64,000 nucleotides of DNA, from positions 27,099 to 91,098 of the forward strand of contig CALWEH010000007.1 in NCBI GenBank assembly GCA_944377145.1, read 5' to 3'. Position numbers and translations under genes: made by a program. Source of the stretch: an uncultured Clostridia bacterium (lineage in GTDB: Bacteria; Bacillota; Clostridia; Christensenellales; UBA1242). Under the pieces are notes generated by a model. It was not told where the DNA came from and ran no database searches. It saw only the letters and a program-made list of their open reading frames with translations. Shown in pieces: positions 44,876 through 54,489 of the stretch. The stretch's first letter is position 1. Each line of letters starts with the position of its first letter.

Positions 44876-44889
44876 ATTTGGTATATAAT
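44861..44889 (+). promoter_or_regulatory. Consensus sigma-A promoter of the ctsR operon
   Basis: TTGACA, a 17-bp spacer and TATAAT, with both hexamers perfect. Confidence 0.9.
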
Positions 44890-44898
44890 GTAGCTAAA

Positions 44899-44915
44899 GG
44901 TCAAAGAAAGTCAAA
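44899..44915 (+). promoter_or_regulatory. CtsR operator
   Basis: GGTCAAA, three bases, then AGTCAAA: the CtsR heptad direct repeat (RGTCAAA-NAN-RGTCAAA), placed at the predicted transcription start. CtsR should repress its own operon here. Confidence 0.92.
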
Positions 44916-45024
44916 CTTTATCAAGCCTTTAAAGTATGGCTATATTAAACATTTAAAGCATTTTATTTTAATATTATAGTAAAAATAATATAGTTGTGCA
45001 AAATATATTAAAAGGAGGGGTTTA

Positions 45025-45477
45025 ATGGCAAGTCGAAGCGATATAATTGAGCGGTTTATATTAGACACTTTAGCCGAAAAAACATTTATAGAGCTTAGCA
45101 GAAATGATTTAGCCAAATTCTTTTCATGTGCACCAAGTCAAATAAATTATGTTTTAAACACTCGATTTACGATTAATAATGGATATGTTATTGAAAGTGT
45201 TCGAGGGGGAGCAGGGTTTATTAAACTAACAAAATTGACAGATTCAAAAACTAATTTGAAAAATTTATTAACATTATGTTCACACTCTTTAAATGTTATA
45301 GAAGGTGAACAAATGTTAGATAATTTGCTGAAAAGAAACCTAATATCAATTACAGAAAACAAATTATTAAAACGAGCAATTTCGACAAAAGCGCTTAATA
45401 ATCCGCTAAATATGGGGGAAATGTTAAGAGCAAATATATTAAAAGAAATTATAATAGAAGTTATGAAAAGGAGTTAA
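45025..45477 (+). CDS. ctsR: Transcriptional repressor CtsR
   Basis: Class III heat-shock repressor of clp genes. The 150-aa protein has the N-terminal DNA-binding domain SRSDIIERFILDTLAE to FFSCAPSQINYVLNTRF and the winged element YVIESVRGGAGFIKL, whose glycine-rich RGGAGF loop is the CtsR thermosensor. The C-terminal dimer domain is present. It is first in the operon ctsR-mcsA-mcsB-clpC. Confidence 0.96.
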   Translation: MASRSDIIERFILDTLAEKTFIELSRNDLAKFFSCAPSQINYVLNTRFTINNGYVIESVRGGAGFIKLTKLTDSKTNLKNLLTLCSHSLNVIEGEQMLDNLLKRNLISITENKLLKRAISTKALNNPLNMGEMLRANILKEIIIEVMKRS

Positions 45478-45481
45478 AATT

Positions 45482-45985
45482 ATGTTGTGTGATAAATGTA
45501 AAACAAATGAAGCGTGCTATCATTCTACGCTTATTGTGAATGGAGAAACAAAAAGTACTCATTTATGTGAAAAATGTGCTGAAAAAGAAGGTGTGTTTAA
45601 TAAAACATACGAATCTATTTTTGACCAATTTAGAAGCCTTACAAATTTTTTAGGATTTGACGATTTTGATGATAAAAATTGCCCAAATTGTCATTGGTCT
45701 TTGAAACAGTTTAAAAATACAGGACTTTTAGGTTGTAACAACTGTTATGATGCCTTTGAAGATGAAATTGAAGATATTGTAAAGAGAATTCAGCCTTATA
45801 GTGAAAACAAGATAGATAATATTGAATTTAGAACTGAAGAAGATAAAAAATCTTTGACAAAAGAGCAAAAGCTTATGAATTTAAAAGCAGATTTGCAAAA
45901 AGCTATTAAAGAAGAACGTTATGAAGATGCAGGAGCAATTAATAAAGAAATCAAAAAATTAACAAAGGAGTTGCAAGGTGAATAA
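45482..45985 (+). CDS. mcsA: McsA-like zinc-finger protein with UVR domain
   Basis: A 167-aa activator or adaptor of the McsB kinase and CtsR. It has four CxxC pairs: CDKC, CEKC, CPNC and CNNC, as in McsA. A C-terminal UVR motif (LKADLQKAIKEERYEDAGAI) follows. It overlaps the next gene by 8 nt. Its cognate kinase here seems inactive, so it may act independently through its zinc modules or via ClpC. Confidence 0.93.
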   Translation: MLCDKCKTNEACYHSTLIVNGETKSTHLCEKCAEKEGVFNKTYESIFDQFRSLTNFLGFDDFDDKNCPNCHWSLKQFKNTGLLGCNNCYDAFEDEIEDIVKRIQPYSENKIDNIEFRTEEDKKSLTKEQKLMNLKADLQKAIKEERYEDAGAINKEIKKLTKELQGE

Positions 45986-46883
45986 TGTTATTTGGACAAA
46001 AGTAAAATTTTGTAGAAATTTAAAAAATACATGGTTTACAAATAGAATAACTAAACAGCAACAAAAAGATGTGTTACAAATTTGTTTAAATGCCTGTAAT
46101 GAATGTGGAATGAAAGGAGAAGAACTTTCAAAGCTAAGTGAAGATGTAATAAATAATTTAATTGATGCAAATAAATTGGAAGAAGATTTTATTAAAAACA
46201 TATCATTCAAAGGTTATGCTTCAAATGATAATGCTAATGTTCAAATAAATGGAGATAATCATATTGAAATAATATCAATAGATGAAAATTTATCAAATTC
46301 ATATTCAAATGCGAAAAAAATAGATAAAGCTTTATGCAATAAATTGACATTTGCGTATAGTGATAAATATGGATTTTTAACTCCAAATATTAAAAATATA
46401 GGAAGCGGAATGGAAATAAGCGTACTAGTATTGCTTCCTGCATTATCAAAAATTAATGCAGTTAAATCATTGCCAAAATACATGGATAAACTTAGATTTG
46501 ATATAAAGTTTGTAAATGACGGCGTATATTTAATATCCACAGGGGCAAATTTAGGTTATAGTGAAAAACAAATTTGTGATTTAACTAAAATGTATATAGA
46601 TAAAATTATACAATGCGAAATTGATGCTTGTAAAAATATGGCGCAAGATGTAGATGCTGTTGCTGACCTAAATTTACGAGCTCAAGCAATAATTAATAAT
46701 GCAATTAAATTAACGCCTTATGAATTAAGTGATTTGATTGGAAATATTTTAATTGCTATCAATAGCGGAATTGAAAAAAATATAACTGAAAATCAAATAA
46801 AAAATTTATTTAATTATATAAAAATTAAAGATGAAAAAATTTTAGCAAAATCAATAAAAAATATATTAAATAATGAAAAATAA
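45978..46883 (+). CDS. McsB homologue lacking catalytic residues (pseudo-arginine kinase)
   Basis: It occupies the mcsB position and aligns along the guanido-kinase fold, for example VQINGDNHIEII against NEEDHIRIQ and GFLTPNIKNIGSGMEISVLV against GYLTSCPTNVGTGLRASVM. Key residues are lost. The phosphate-binding SSRVR is TKVK at residues 7-10, EDH is DNH at 93-95, the catalytic Cys is Asn137, and the following Arg is Glu146. The C-terminal RDIRRA phosphoarginine-binding site is also missing. At 301 aa it is shorter than McsB (about 350). The frame is intact, so a structural or regulatory role is more likely than decay. Confidence 0.82.
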   Translation: MNNVIWTKVKFCRNLKNTWFTNRITKQQQKDVLQICLNACNECGMKGEELSKLSEDVINNLIDANKLEEDFIKNISFKGYASNDNANVQINGDNHIEIISIDENLSNSYSNAKKIDKALCNKLTFAYSDKYGFLTPNIKNIGSGMEISVLVLLPALSKINAVKSLPKYMDKLRFDIKFVNDGVYLISTGANLGYSEKQICDLTKMYIDKIIQCEIDACKNMAQDVDAVADLNLRAQAIINNAIKLTPYELSDLIGNILIAINSGIEKNITENQIKNLFNYIKIKDEKILAKSIKNILNNEK

Positions 46884-47001
46884 TACTGTTTAATTATAAA
46901 AAATTAATTATTTGATATTTTTAATAAAATAATTATTAAAATTTATTAAAAAATAATAATTAAATAAATATTTTAAAAAAATAATTTAAAGGAGGGAAAT
47001 T

Positions 47002-49476
47002 ATGATATACAATTTAACAGACTTAGCTAATAAAAGTATTCAGCAGGCTAGACAAATTGCACATAGTTATGGAAATCCTGTAGGTACTGAACATTTATTA
47101 TATGGATTGACAAAAGTAGATTGTCAAGCTTGCAAGCTATTAAAAAGCTATAAAGTTACATCATCAGTTATGGAACAAATATTTGAAAATATGGGTTCTG
47201 GGTTTGGTGTGCAAAACGATTTTTCGCCACGTGCCAAAGAAATGTTTGTAATTGCTAATGAAGTGGCAAAACGAACAGGACATGCTTATATTAGTACTGA
47301 ACATATATTAATTGCCTTATTATCTCAAAATGATAGTTATGCAATTCAAATTTTAGCAGGAGTATTAAAGTTAAATGTTTATGAAATGCGTAATAAAATG
47401 ATTGCTATTATTTCAAACAAACAAGACTCTGCTTCTTCTTCAAGATTTAATGATGAAGGATTTGTGCGTGTTGGCAAATTAAATAAATATGCTGACGAGG
47501 GGTTTGAAGCTCAACCAGAAGTTGCAACTAGTGAGTTGCCAGAAGAATTGTTACAAATGGGAAGTGATGTAACTTTAAGAGCGAAACAAGGCAAAATAGA
47601 CCCTATAATTGGGCGTGATGCTGAAATAGAGCGTGTAATTGAGATATTGTGCAGAAAAACTAAAAATAACCCTGTATTAATAGGTGAAGCAGGTGTTGGA
47701 AAGTCTGCTATAGTAGAAGGACTAGCTCAAAGAATTGTAAATGGTGATGTTCCAGAAATTTTAAAAGGCAAAACTATATATAGCTTAGATGTTGGCGGAT
47801 TAATGGCTGGAACTAAATATAGAGGCTCAATGGAAGAAAAATTAAAAAATGCTATTGAAACAATTATTAATAGTAAAAATATAATAGTATTTATTGATGA
47901 AATTCACACATTGGCTCAAGCAGGTAGTGAAAAGGGCGAAACATCTCCAGCTGATATGATTAAACCTTATTTAGCAAGAGGTGAAATGCAAACTATTGGT
48001 GCTACAACAACAGATGAATATCGTAAATATATTGAGCAAGATAAGGCGCTTGAAAGAAGATTCCAACCAATTATGGTAAATCCTCCAACAGTGGAAGATA
48101 CAATTAAAATATTAAAAGGTTTACGAGATAGTTATGAAGCTTTCCATAAAGTAAAAATTACAGATGAGGCTATTGTATCTGCTGTTAAACTCTCAGATAA
48201 ATATATTTTAGATAGAAGTTTGCCAGATAAAGCTATAGATTTAATAGATGAAGCATCTTCAAGGGCGAAAGTGAAAAATAATTATTCAACTGCTGAAGAA
48301 AAAGAATTAAAAGAGCAATTAAATAAATTGAAAGCAAATAAAGAAGATGCTGTAAATCAAGAAGATTTTGAAAAAGCAAGTAAATTGCGTGATGAAATAT
48401 CTAATATTAAAAAGAAATTAGATGAGATAAAAAATAAACCATCTCAAAAACCTGAAACTCCAGCAGAAATTGGAGAAGAAGAAATTGCAGAAGTTGTAAG
48501 TAAATGGACAGGAATACCTGTAACAAAAGTTACAGAAGGTGAAAGTGAAAGACTTCTAAAACTAGAACAAACTTTATCAGAAAGAGTTAAAGGTCAGGAC
48601 GAAGCTATTAAAGTAGTGGCAAAAGCTATTAGAAGAGGAAGAATTGGAATGCGTGATGCTAGACGTCCTATTGGCAGTTTCCTATTCTTAGGAAGTACAG
48701 GTGTAGGAAAAACAGAATTATGTAAAGCTTTAGCAAATGCTTTATTTGATAGTGATGATAAAATGATAAGGCTTGATATGAGTGAGTATATGGAAGCTCA
48801 TAGTGTATCAAAACTTATTGGTTCTCCTCCAGGATATGTTGGTTTTGATGAAGCTGGTCAATTAACTGAGCAGGTGAGAAGAAAACCTTATAGTGTAGTA
48901 CTATTTGATGAAATTGAAAAAGCTCATCCAGATGTATTTAATGTTTTATTGCAGATATTGGAAGATGGCCGTCTTACAGATAGTCATGGAAGAGTGGTAA
49001 GCTTTAAAAATACTGTAATTGTATTAACTTCAAATATAGGTAGCGATAAATTAAATAGTAAACGCACAGAATTAGGTTTTGGAGATAAAGCGAAAACTGA
49101 TTTGGATTTAAAACAAGTAGCATTAGATGAACTTAAAAAATATTTCAGACCAGAACTTATAAACCGTATTGATAACATTGTAGTATTTAATAAATTAGGT
49201 GAAGATGTTGTTGAAGAAATAGCTAAAAATATGCTTGCTGAATTAAATAAGAATTTAAAAGATAAAAATATTGAACTTAAATTCTCAGCTAGCACACTTA
49301 AATATTTAATTAAAAATGGAACAAATGCTGAATATGGAGCTAGACCTTTAAGAAGATTAATTACTACATCAATTGAAGATGAACTTGCTGATATGTATTT
49401 GCGTGGAGAAATTAAAAATGGCGATAAAGTCATGGTAGACTGCAAAAATAATAAATTGCAATTTTTAGTTAAATAA
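47002..49476 (+). CDS. clpC: ATP-dependent Clp protease ATPase subunit ClpC
   Basis: Hsp100 unfoldase that feeds ClpP and degrades McsB-tagged or adaptor-delivered proteins. The 824-aa protein has two Clp-N repeats, AAA-1 with Walker [19 protein letters not shown] and Walker [11 protein letters not shown], a UVR motif ([19 protein letters not shown]) in the middle domain, and AAA-2 with [16 protein letters not shown] canonical AAAGGAGGG site precedes the ATG. It closes the CtsR operon. Confidence 0.96.
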   Translation: MIYNLTDLANKSIQQARQIAHSYGNPVGTEHLLYGLTKVDCQACKLLKSYKVTSSVMEQIFENMGSGFGVQNDFSPRAKEMFVIANEVAKRTGHAYISTEHILIALLSQNDSYAIQILAGVLKLNVYEMRNKMIAIISNKQDSASSSRFNDEGFVRVGKLNKYADEGFEAQPEVATSELPEELLQMGSDVTLRAKQGKIDPIIGRDAEIERVIEILCRKTKNNPVLIGEAGVGKSAIVEGLAQRIVNGDVPEILKGKTIYSLDVGGLMAGTKYRGSMEEKLKNAIETIINSKNIIVFIDEIHTLAQAGSEKGETSPADMIKPYLARGEMQTIGATTTDEYRKYIEQDKALERRFQPIMVNPPTVEDTIKILKGLRDSYEAFHKVKITDEAIVSAVKLSDKYILDRSLPDKAIDLIDEASSRAKVKNNYSTAEEKELKEQLNKLKANKEDAVNQEDFEKASKLRDEISNIKKKLDEIKNKPSQKPETPAEIGEEEIAEVVSKWTGIPVTKVTEGESERLLKLEQTLSERVKGQDEAIKVVAKAIRRGRIGMRDARRPIGSFLFLGSTGVGKTELCKALANALFDSDDKMIRLDMSEYMEAHSVSKLIGSPPGYVGFDEAGQLTEQVRRKPYSVVLFDEIEKAHPDVFNVLLQILEDGRLTDSHGRVVSFKNTVIVLTSNIGSDKLNSKRTELGFGDKAKTDLDLKQVALDELKKYFRPELINRIDNIVVFNKLGEDVVEEIAKNMLAELNKNLKDKNIELKFSASTLKYLIKNGTNAEYGARPLRRLITTSIEDELADMYLRGEIKNGDKVMVDCKNNKLQFLVK

Positions 49477-49499
49477 GTTTTATAACAATATATTTTTAA

Positions 49500-49529
49500 T
49501 TGACATTTATTCTAAATATTGTGTATAAT
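49500..49529 (+). promoter_or_regulatory. Sigma-A promoter
   Basis: TTGACA, an 18-bp spacer and TATAAT, followed by AGGAGGAAG as ribosome site. Confidence 0.78.
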
Positions 49530-49559
49530 TTATATAACATCATATTAGGAGGAAGTGTT

Positions 49560-49877
49560 ATGGAATATAGATTTAATAAAACAGATGATGGAGTTATTAA
49601 TGATAAGAAAGTTCAAGCTGGAGTAGCAAAATTAGACGCTGTAAAAGCTGACGAAAGTTTGATTATTGAAGCAGGATATAAAGCAACAAATTCTGCGTAT
49701 TGTAAAATTACAGGGCTTAAAACCCCTATTAATACAACAGGAGAAAAAGTTGGAAATGCTGTGCATGATGCTGTAAAAAAAGTATTAGATATTGTGCGAA
49801 ATGCAAATAAAACTGTTATAGATAAAAAGCAACATGCTCGTAAAAAACATGCAAATGAAAACAATATGTCAATGTAA
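49560..49877 (+). CDS. Hypothetical 105-aa basic protein
   Basis: An Ala- and Lys-rich soluble protein with no signal or membrane helix. The middle part is NTTGEKVGNAVHDAVKKVLD, and the end is strongly basic (KKQHARKKHAN), which could contact nucleic acid. No family is recognised. ATG 49560 follows a strong ribosome site. It is a single-gene unit. Confidence 0.6.
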   Translation: MEYRFNKTDDGVINDKKVQAGVAKLDAVKADESLIIEAGYKATNSAYCKITGLKTPINTTGEKVGNAVHDAVKKVLDIVRNANKTVIDKKQHARKKHANENNMSM

Positions 49878-49883
49878 AAATAT

Positions 49884-49916
49884 AAAAAGGCTGTATTAAA
49901 CGATACAGCTTTTTTA
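49884..49916. terminator. Bidirectional intrinsic terminator
   Basis: GCTGTAT and ATACAGC form a 7-bp stem with A- and T-runs, between two convergent genes. Confidence 0.85.
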
Positions 49917-50534
49917 TTCTAATTTTAAACTTCCTAAATAAAAATTTAGAGAAGTGTAATTTGGAATTGGAGATATTGACACAACAATTTTTATACAAGC
50001 AGGTATTTTATTAATTATATTAATATAGTGTTCACAATTATCTTTGAAAATTTGAGATAGATTTTCACATAACAGTAAATTTAGTGGGCGAGTGCTAGCT
50101 CGAATAAATGATAAAGTGATTAAATCTTGCTGTGAAAGAGATGATACCTTTATATTAGCCATATTTTCCCAATTAAAATTTTTTAAGCAAGATAAACCAA
50201 TTTGATTTCTTTCACTTTTTTTCACTCCTCTTGATTTTAAAGGATAAACAACATTTTCTAATACAGTTTTATTATTAAAAAACTTTGGATTAGCTGAGAT
50301 ATATGCTACATTAAAGTCTTTTTTGTAATTTATTTTTTTTAAACTTTTATTATCAATAATTATTTCACCTTTATAAAAAGTATCTAATTTTGCTAGTAGT
50401 CTAATAACAGTTAAAGGACCTTCTATATCTTCTCCTATTAAAGCATAATTGCCTTGTTTGAAAGAATAATTGAAATTATAAAGAGAATAAAATTTGCTAT
50501 AATAAGTATAACTTACATTTTTAAATTCAATCAT
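49914..50534 (-). CDS. Degenerate ABC-transporter ATPase-like protein
   Basis: A 206-aa protein with the outline of an ABC nucleotide-binding domain but a broken active site. The start MIEFKNVSYTYYSK and YALIGEDIEGPLTVIRLLAKL align with Walker A, but the GK[ST] of the P-loop is GPL. The signature LSGGQ reads LSQQD. Walker B LLLDEP reads LLLCEN. The frame is open, so it is probably a pseudo-ATPase rather than a decayed gene. No permease is adjacent. Its partner is unknown. Confidence 0.65.
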   Translation of the reverse strand: MIEFKNVSYTYYSKFYSLYNFNYSFKQGNYALIGEDIEGPLTVIRLLAKLDTFYKGEIIIDNKSLKKINYKKDFNVAYISANPKFFNNKTVLENVVYPLKSRGVKKSERNQIGLSCLKNFNWENMANIKVSSLSQQDLITLSFIRASTRPLNLLLCENLSQIFKDNCEHYINIINKIPACIKIVVSISPIPNYTSLNFYLGSLKLE

Positions 50535-50588
50535 ATATATATATATATTTTAACAAATTTTTTTAAAACTTTCAATTAATTTTAATAT

Positions 50589-51698
50589 TTAAAAATGTAA
50601 ATATCCATATCCTTCTTCATTTCTATCATGTGTAAGAGGAATACATGAATTTAAAAGAATGTGTTTTATTTTATCAGGAGTTGAATTAGGGTTTTGTTCT
50701 AATAGCATTGCGCATATACCAGCTACCATTGGGGTAGCTACTGAAGTTCCACTCATTGTGGTGTATAATCCATTACGAAAGTCATGAGATGTTGAGGTTA
50801 TATCTACACTTGGAGCTACAAGGTCTGGCTTAAATTTATTTTCACTAGGTCCACGAGAGCTAAAATCCGCAATTTTTATTTTACCATCATTTCTGCCATC
50901 ATCTAAACCACCTACAGTAATAATTCTAGAACTTGTTCCAGGAGATTTTATAGAATTTGATTCAGGCCCGCTATTGCCAGCAGCCGCCACAACTATCAAT
51001 CCACTATTCCATAAAGCTAAAGCCCCTTTTTGTAAGGGGTCGTTTGTTCCTGAATAATCTGCTCCAAAACTCATGCATACCACTTTAATTTTATATTGAT
51101 TTTTAATGTTATATATGTATTGCATGGCATCTATTATTGTGTTTGAATTTGTTTCCCCATTGCTATTTAATGCTTTAATCATAATTATATTACAATTAGG
51201 TAATATGCCAGAATATTGTTTGTTTGAGCATATTCCACTTGCACCACATACTCCTGCAATAAAAGTTCCATGCCCATTATCATCATAAGGATAAGTTTTG
51301 TTATTAATTAAATCTTTAAAATGAATAATTCTATTATATGGCAGTAAAAAATCTAGATGAGGATTAATTCCAGTGTCAATAAAAGCAATGTTCGAAGAGG
51401 TATTGCTTTTAATATCTTGTAAATTCATAAACTTTTTAGCTTTATCAATTAGAGTAAAAACTTTTGCTGATTTTGTTATAAAATTAATGCAATTAAGATT
51501 AGACATAGTTATTATTTTATTTGAAGGCAAAGTGGCGTAAAAGCATTTTATAAAAGGGTAAGGTATATATTTAATACTATTATTATCTAATTCATTTTTT
51601 AAAGAATTATAATCATTTGCATATAAAAAACAATCAACAAAAGAATGGTTAAGTATGTTAACCTCGTTTAATAATTCAGGGTGAATTTTATTTATCAT
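50589..51698 (-). CDS. S8 family serine protease, intracellular-subtilisin type
   Basis: A 369-aa subtilisin-like protease with the complete triad: Asp in NIAFIDTGIN, His in DDNGHGTFIAGVC and Ser in MSGTSVATPMVAGI. The oxyanion Asn is in VVAAAGNSGPES. No signal peptide is visible, so it probably works in the cytoplasm, with the first 90 residues possibly acting as a propeptide. It overlaps the preceding small gene by 4 nt. Substrates are unknown; spore protein turnover is possible. Confidence 0.9.
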   Translation of the reverse strand: MINKIHPELLNEVNILNHSFVDCFLYANDYNSLKNELDNNSIKYIPYPFIKCFYATLPSNKIITMSNLNCINFITKSAKVFTLIDKAKKFMNLQDIKSNTSSNIAFIDTGINPHLDFLLPYNRIIHFKDLINNKTYPYDDNGHGTFIAGVCGASGICSNKQYSGILPNCNIIMIKALNSNGETNSNTIIDAMQYIYNIKNQYKIKVVCMSFGADYSGTNDPLQKGALALWNSGLIVVAAAGNSGPESNSIKSPGTSSRIITVGGLDDGRNDGKIKIADFSSRGPSENKFKPDLVAPSVDITSTSHDFRNGLYTTMSGTSVATPMVAGICAMLLEQNPNSTPDKIKHILLNSCIPLTHDRNEEGYGYLHF

Positions 51699-51997
51699 TT
51701 TATTCTTTCTATAATACTATTTAATAATTTTTTTTGTTCATCATTTAACATAGGTGTAAGAGTTGATGAAAATGTTTCAAGCATTTGACTATCCAATTTG
51801 CCTTGAGATTTTAAATTTGATGCCTGAGAAAAAAGTTCGCTATATAACTCTTCTTGCGATAAATCTTTATATTTATTAATAGTGTCGTTATATTCGCTAA
51901 AATCTTTATTTTCCTCATTGTTTATATTATTTTCATTTAAATTAGTTGAATTTTGATTGTTTTCTTTTGTAGATTTATAAAATTCTCTTATATCCAT
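51695..51997 (-). CDS. Small helical hypothetical protein upstream of the S8 protease
   Basis: A 100-aa acidic protein with an Asn/Glu-rich N-terminal half and an amphipathic C-terminal half (LFSQASNLKSQGKLDSQMLE, then PMLNDEQKKLLNSIIERI). No family is recognised. ATG 51997 gives MDIREFYK; the frame is open to 52021. Neither start has a clear ribosome site. The 4-nt overlap suggests coupling to the protease, perhaps as an inhibitor or substrate adaptor, but nothing in the sequence proves this. Confidence 0.5.
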   Translation of the reverse strand: MDIREFYKSTKENNQNSTNLNENNINNEENKDFSEYNDTINKYKDLSQEELYSELFSQASNLKSQGKLDSQMLETFSSTLTPMLNDEQKKLLNSIIERIK

Positions 51998-52106
51998 ATA
52001 ATTTAATATGATTTTTATCAAAATTAGGTTAAAATTATTAAAATAGTTTGCTAAAAAAAGTTTTTTTGTTATAATTAATTTTGTAAATCAAATAAGGAGA
52101 AAGTAA

Positions 52107-52514
52107 GTGAAATTAAATGATGAAGATAAACAATTAATTAATCTTGCTACTGATTTGGTTAAAGCTAATAGTGATATATATAAAAACATTGCAATGCATG
52201 TTGGCTGTGTGATTAGGGCTAAATCAGGGAAAATATATAAAGGGATTAATATAAAAACTTCTCACTCAATTTGTGCTGAACAGGTGGCATTAGGGCAGGC
52301 GTTAGCCTTTGGTGAAAGAGAATTTGATACCATTGTGGCGGTAAAAATGAATACTGATGGCGGGTGTAGAGTGGTATCTCCTTGCGGTGTGTGCAGATAT
52401 ATGTTTGATAAGTTAGGCATAAATTTATGGGTTATTGTGGAAGATATTAAAAATGGAAAAATATTAAAAGTTAAGGCAAGCGATTTATTGCCTTATCCAT
52501 ATAAAAGAGTTTAG
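52107..52514 (+). CDS. Cytidine deaminase-like zinc enzyme
   Basis: A 135-aa CDD-fold protein. The zinc and proton-shuttle motif is HSICAEQVAL (Cys-Ala-Glu), and the second motif is PCGVCR, as in tetrameric cytidine deaminases and blasticidin-S deaminase. The start is GTG 52107 with AAGGAGAA upstream. It precedes gyrB by 15 nt. The exact nucleoside or related substrate is not certain. Confidence 0.8.
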   Translation: MKLNDEDKQLINLATDLVKANSDIYKNIAMHVGCVIRAKSGKIYKGINIKTSHSICAEQVALGQALAFGEREFDTIVAVKMNTDGGCRVVSPCGVCRYMFDKLGINLWVIVEDIKNGKILKVKASDLLPYPYKRV

Positions 52515-52529
52515 TTATAGGAGAGTATT

Positions 52530-54488
52530 GTGGCAAATTCAAGTTATGATAGTAAAGATTTAGTTGTTTTAGAAGGGTTAGATGCAGTTCGTATGCGTCC
52601 AGGAATGTATATAGGCACTACTGGAAATAAAGGTATGCATCATTTATTATGGGAAATAGTAGATAATAGTATAGATGAAGTAGCAAATGGTTATGGTAAT
52701 AAAATAGTAGTAACTTTGTATGCAGATGGATCTGCTAGTGTTAGTGATAATGGAAGAGGTGTGCCTGTAAGTATTCACCCAAAATTGAAAATTTCAGGAG
52801 TGGAGGTGGTGTACACTCAATTACATGCAGGAGGAAAATTTTCTGACCATAACTATAAATATTCTGGAGGATTGCATGGCGTTGGAGCTTCAGTAGTTAA
52901 TGCTCTTAGTAGATATTTAGAAGTTGTAATATGTAAAGATGGTAAAAAATATAGAATAAAATTTGAATCTATAGAAAAGAAAGGAAAAATTCTATCAGGA
53001 GTTGTAACAGAACCATTAAAAGAAATAGGAACTACAACTCAAACAGGAACTTATGTTAGATTTCTTCCAGATGATAGAGTGTTTAAAGAAAATACATTTT
53101 CATACGATTTAGTGGCAGAAAGGCTTAGAGAAAACGCATATTTAAATAAAGGAATAAATATTGAATTAATTGATGAACGCACAGGAAAACATCAACAGTT
53201 CTGTTATGAAGGAGGAATTGCAGATTTTGTATCAAGTTTAACAGTAGATAAAAAACCTTTATTCATTCCACCAATATATATTGAAGGAGAAATAGATGAT
53301 ACATACATAAGTGTGGCTATGCAATATACTGATAGCTATACTGAAAATATATTTAGCTATGTAAATAATATTCCTACACCTGAAGGCGGAACTCATGAAG
53401 TAGGATTTAAAACTGCTTTAACAAAAGTTTTAAATGATTTTGCTAAAAAAAATAACCTTGTAAAAGAAAAAGATGTGGCATTTATTGGAGATGACTTTAG
53501 AGAGGGTATAACAGCTGTTATTAGCATTAAAATGAAGAATGTCCAATTTGAAGGACAAACAAAAACAAAGCTTGGCAATCCTGAAGCTAGAGCAAGAGTT
53601 GAAAATGTGTGTGTAGCTCAATTAACAGATTTTTTCAATAGCAAGAAAAATGAATATATAGGTCAAATAATAATTGAAAAAGCTAAAGGTGCTGCTAAAG
53701 TGAGAGTAGCCGCAAAACGAGCAAAAGATTTAACAAGAGCTAAAAATAGTATTGAAGGTAGTGCTCTTGTAGGAAAACTTGCTAACTGTTCTAGTAGAAA
53801 TCCAGATATTAATGAAATATTCATAGTTGAGGGAGATTCAGCAGGAGGAAGCGCTAAACAAGGGCGTGATAGATATTATCAGGCAATTTTGCCATTGAAA
53901 GGTAAGCCTTTAAATAGCGAGAAGAAAAGAATAGATCAAGTTTTGGCAAATGATGAAATTCGCACTCTTATAGCAGCAATCAACACAGGCATTGGAGAGG
54001 ATTTTAAAATAGAGAATTTAAAATATAATAAAATTATAATTCTAAGTGATGCCGATCAAGACGGCGCACATATTAGAGCTATATTGTTAACATTTTTCTT
54101 TAGATATATGCGTCCTCTTATAACTAATGGAAATATTTATATAGGTTTACCTCCTCTATATAAAGTGTCTACAAAAAGTGAAGATTATTATTGTTATACA
54201 GATGAGGAATTAGAAAAAATAACTGCAAAAATTGGGAATAAAGCATACAGCCTACAAAGATATAAGGGGTTGGGAGAAATGAATCCAGAACAATTATGGG
54301 AAACTACAATGGACCCAGCTAAAAGAAGTTTGATAAGAGTTACTGTAGATGATGCTGTTCGTGCAGACCAAATTATCACAACTTGGATGGGCGATGATGC
54401 TAAGAGTAGAAAAGATTATATTGTAAATAATGCAAATTTCAATAAGGTAGATAACTTTAAGCCTGTTAAAATAAAGGAGGGGGATTAA
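52530..54488 (+). CDS. gyrB: Type II DNA topoisomerase subunit B (GyrB/ParE)
   Basis: ATPase subunit of gyrase or topoisomerase IV. The 652-aa protein has the GHKL motifs EIVDNSIDEVANG, DNGRGVPV and GGLHGVGASVVNALS. The TOPRIM domain has EGDSAGGSAKQGRD and the DADQDGAHIR metal site, and the C-terminus has QRYKGLGEMNPEQLWETTMD. The partner gene lacks a canonical GyrA box, so this pair may be the topoisomerase IV-like ParE/ParC. The start is GTG 52530 with ATAGGAGAG. Confidence 0.93.
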   Translation: MANSSYDSKDLVVLEGLDAVRMRPGMYIGTTGNKGMHHLLWEIVDNSIDEVANGYGNKIVVTLYADGSASVSDNGRGVPVSIHPKLKISGVEVVYTQLHAGGKFSDHNYKYSGGLHGVGASVVNALSRYLEVVICKDGKKYRIKFESIEKKGKILSGVVTEPLKEIGTTTQTGTYVRFLPDDRVFKENTFSYDLVAERLRENAYLNKGINIELIDERTGKHQQFCYEGGIADFVSSLTVDKKPLFIPPIYIEGEIDDTYISVAMQYTDSYTENIFSYVNNIPTPEGGTHEVGFKTALTKVLNDFAKKNNLVKEKDVAFIGDDFREGITAVISIKMKNVQFEGQTKTKLGNPEARARVENVCVAQLTDFFNSKKNEYIGQIIIEKAKGAAKVRVAAKRAKDLTRAKNSIEGSALVGKLANCSSRNPDINEIFIVEGDSAGGSAKQGRDRYYQAILPLKGKPLNSEKKRIDQVLANDEIRTLIAAINTGIGEDFKIENLKYNKIIILSDADQDGAHIRAILLTFFFRYMRPLITNGNIYIGLPPLYKVSTKSEDYYCYTDEELEKITAKIGNKAYSLQRYKGLGEMNPEQLWETTMDPAKRSLIRVTVDDAVRADQIITTWMGDDAKSRKDYIVNNANFNKVDNFKPVKIKEGD

Positions 54489-54489
54489 A

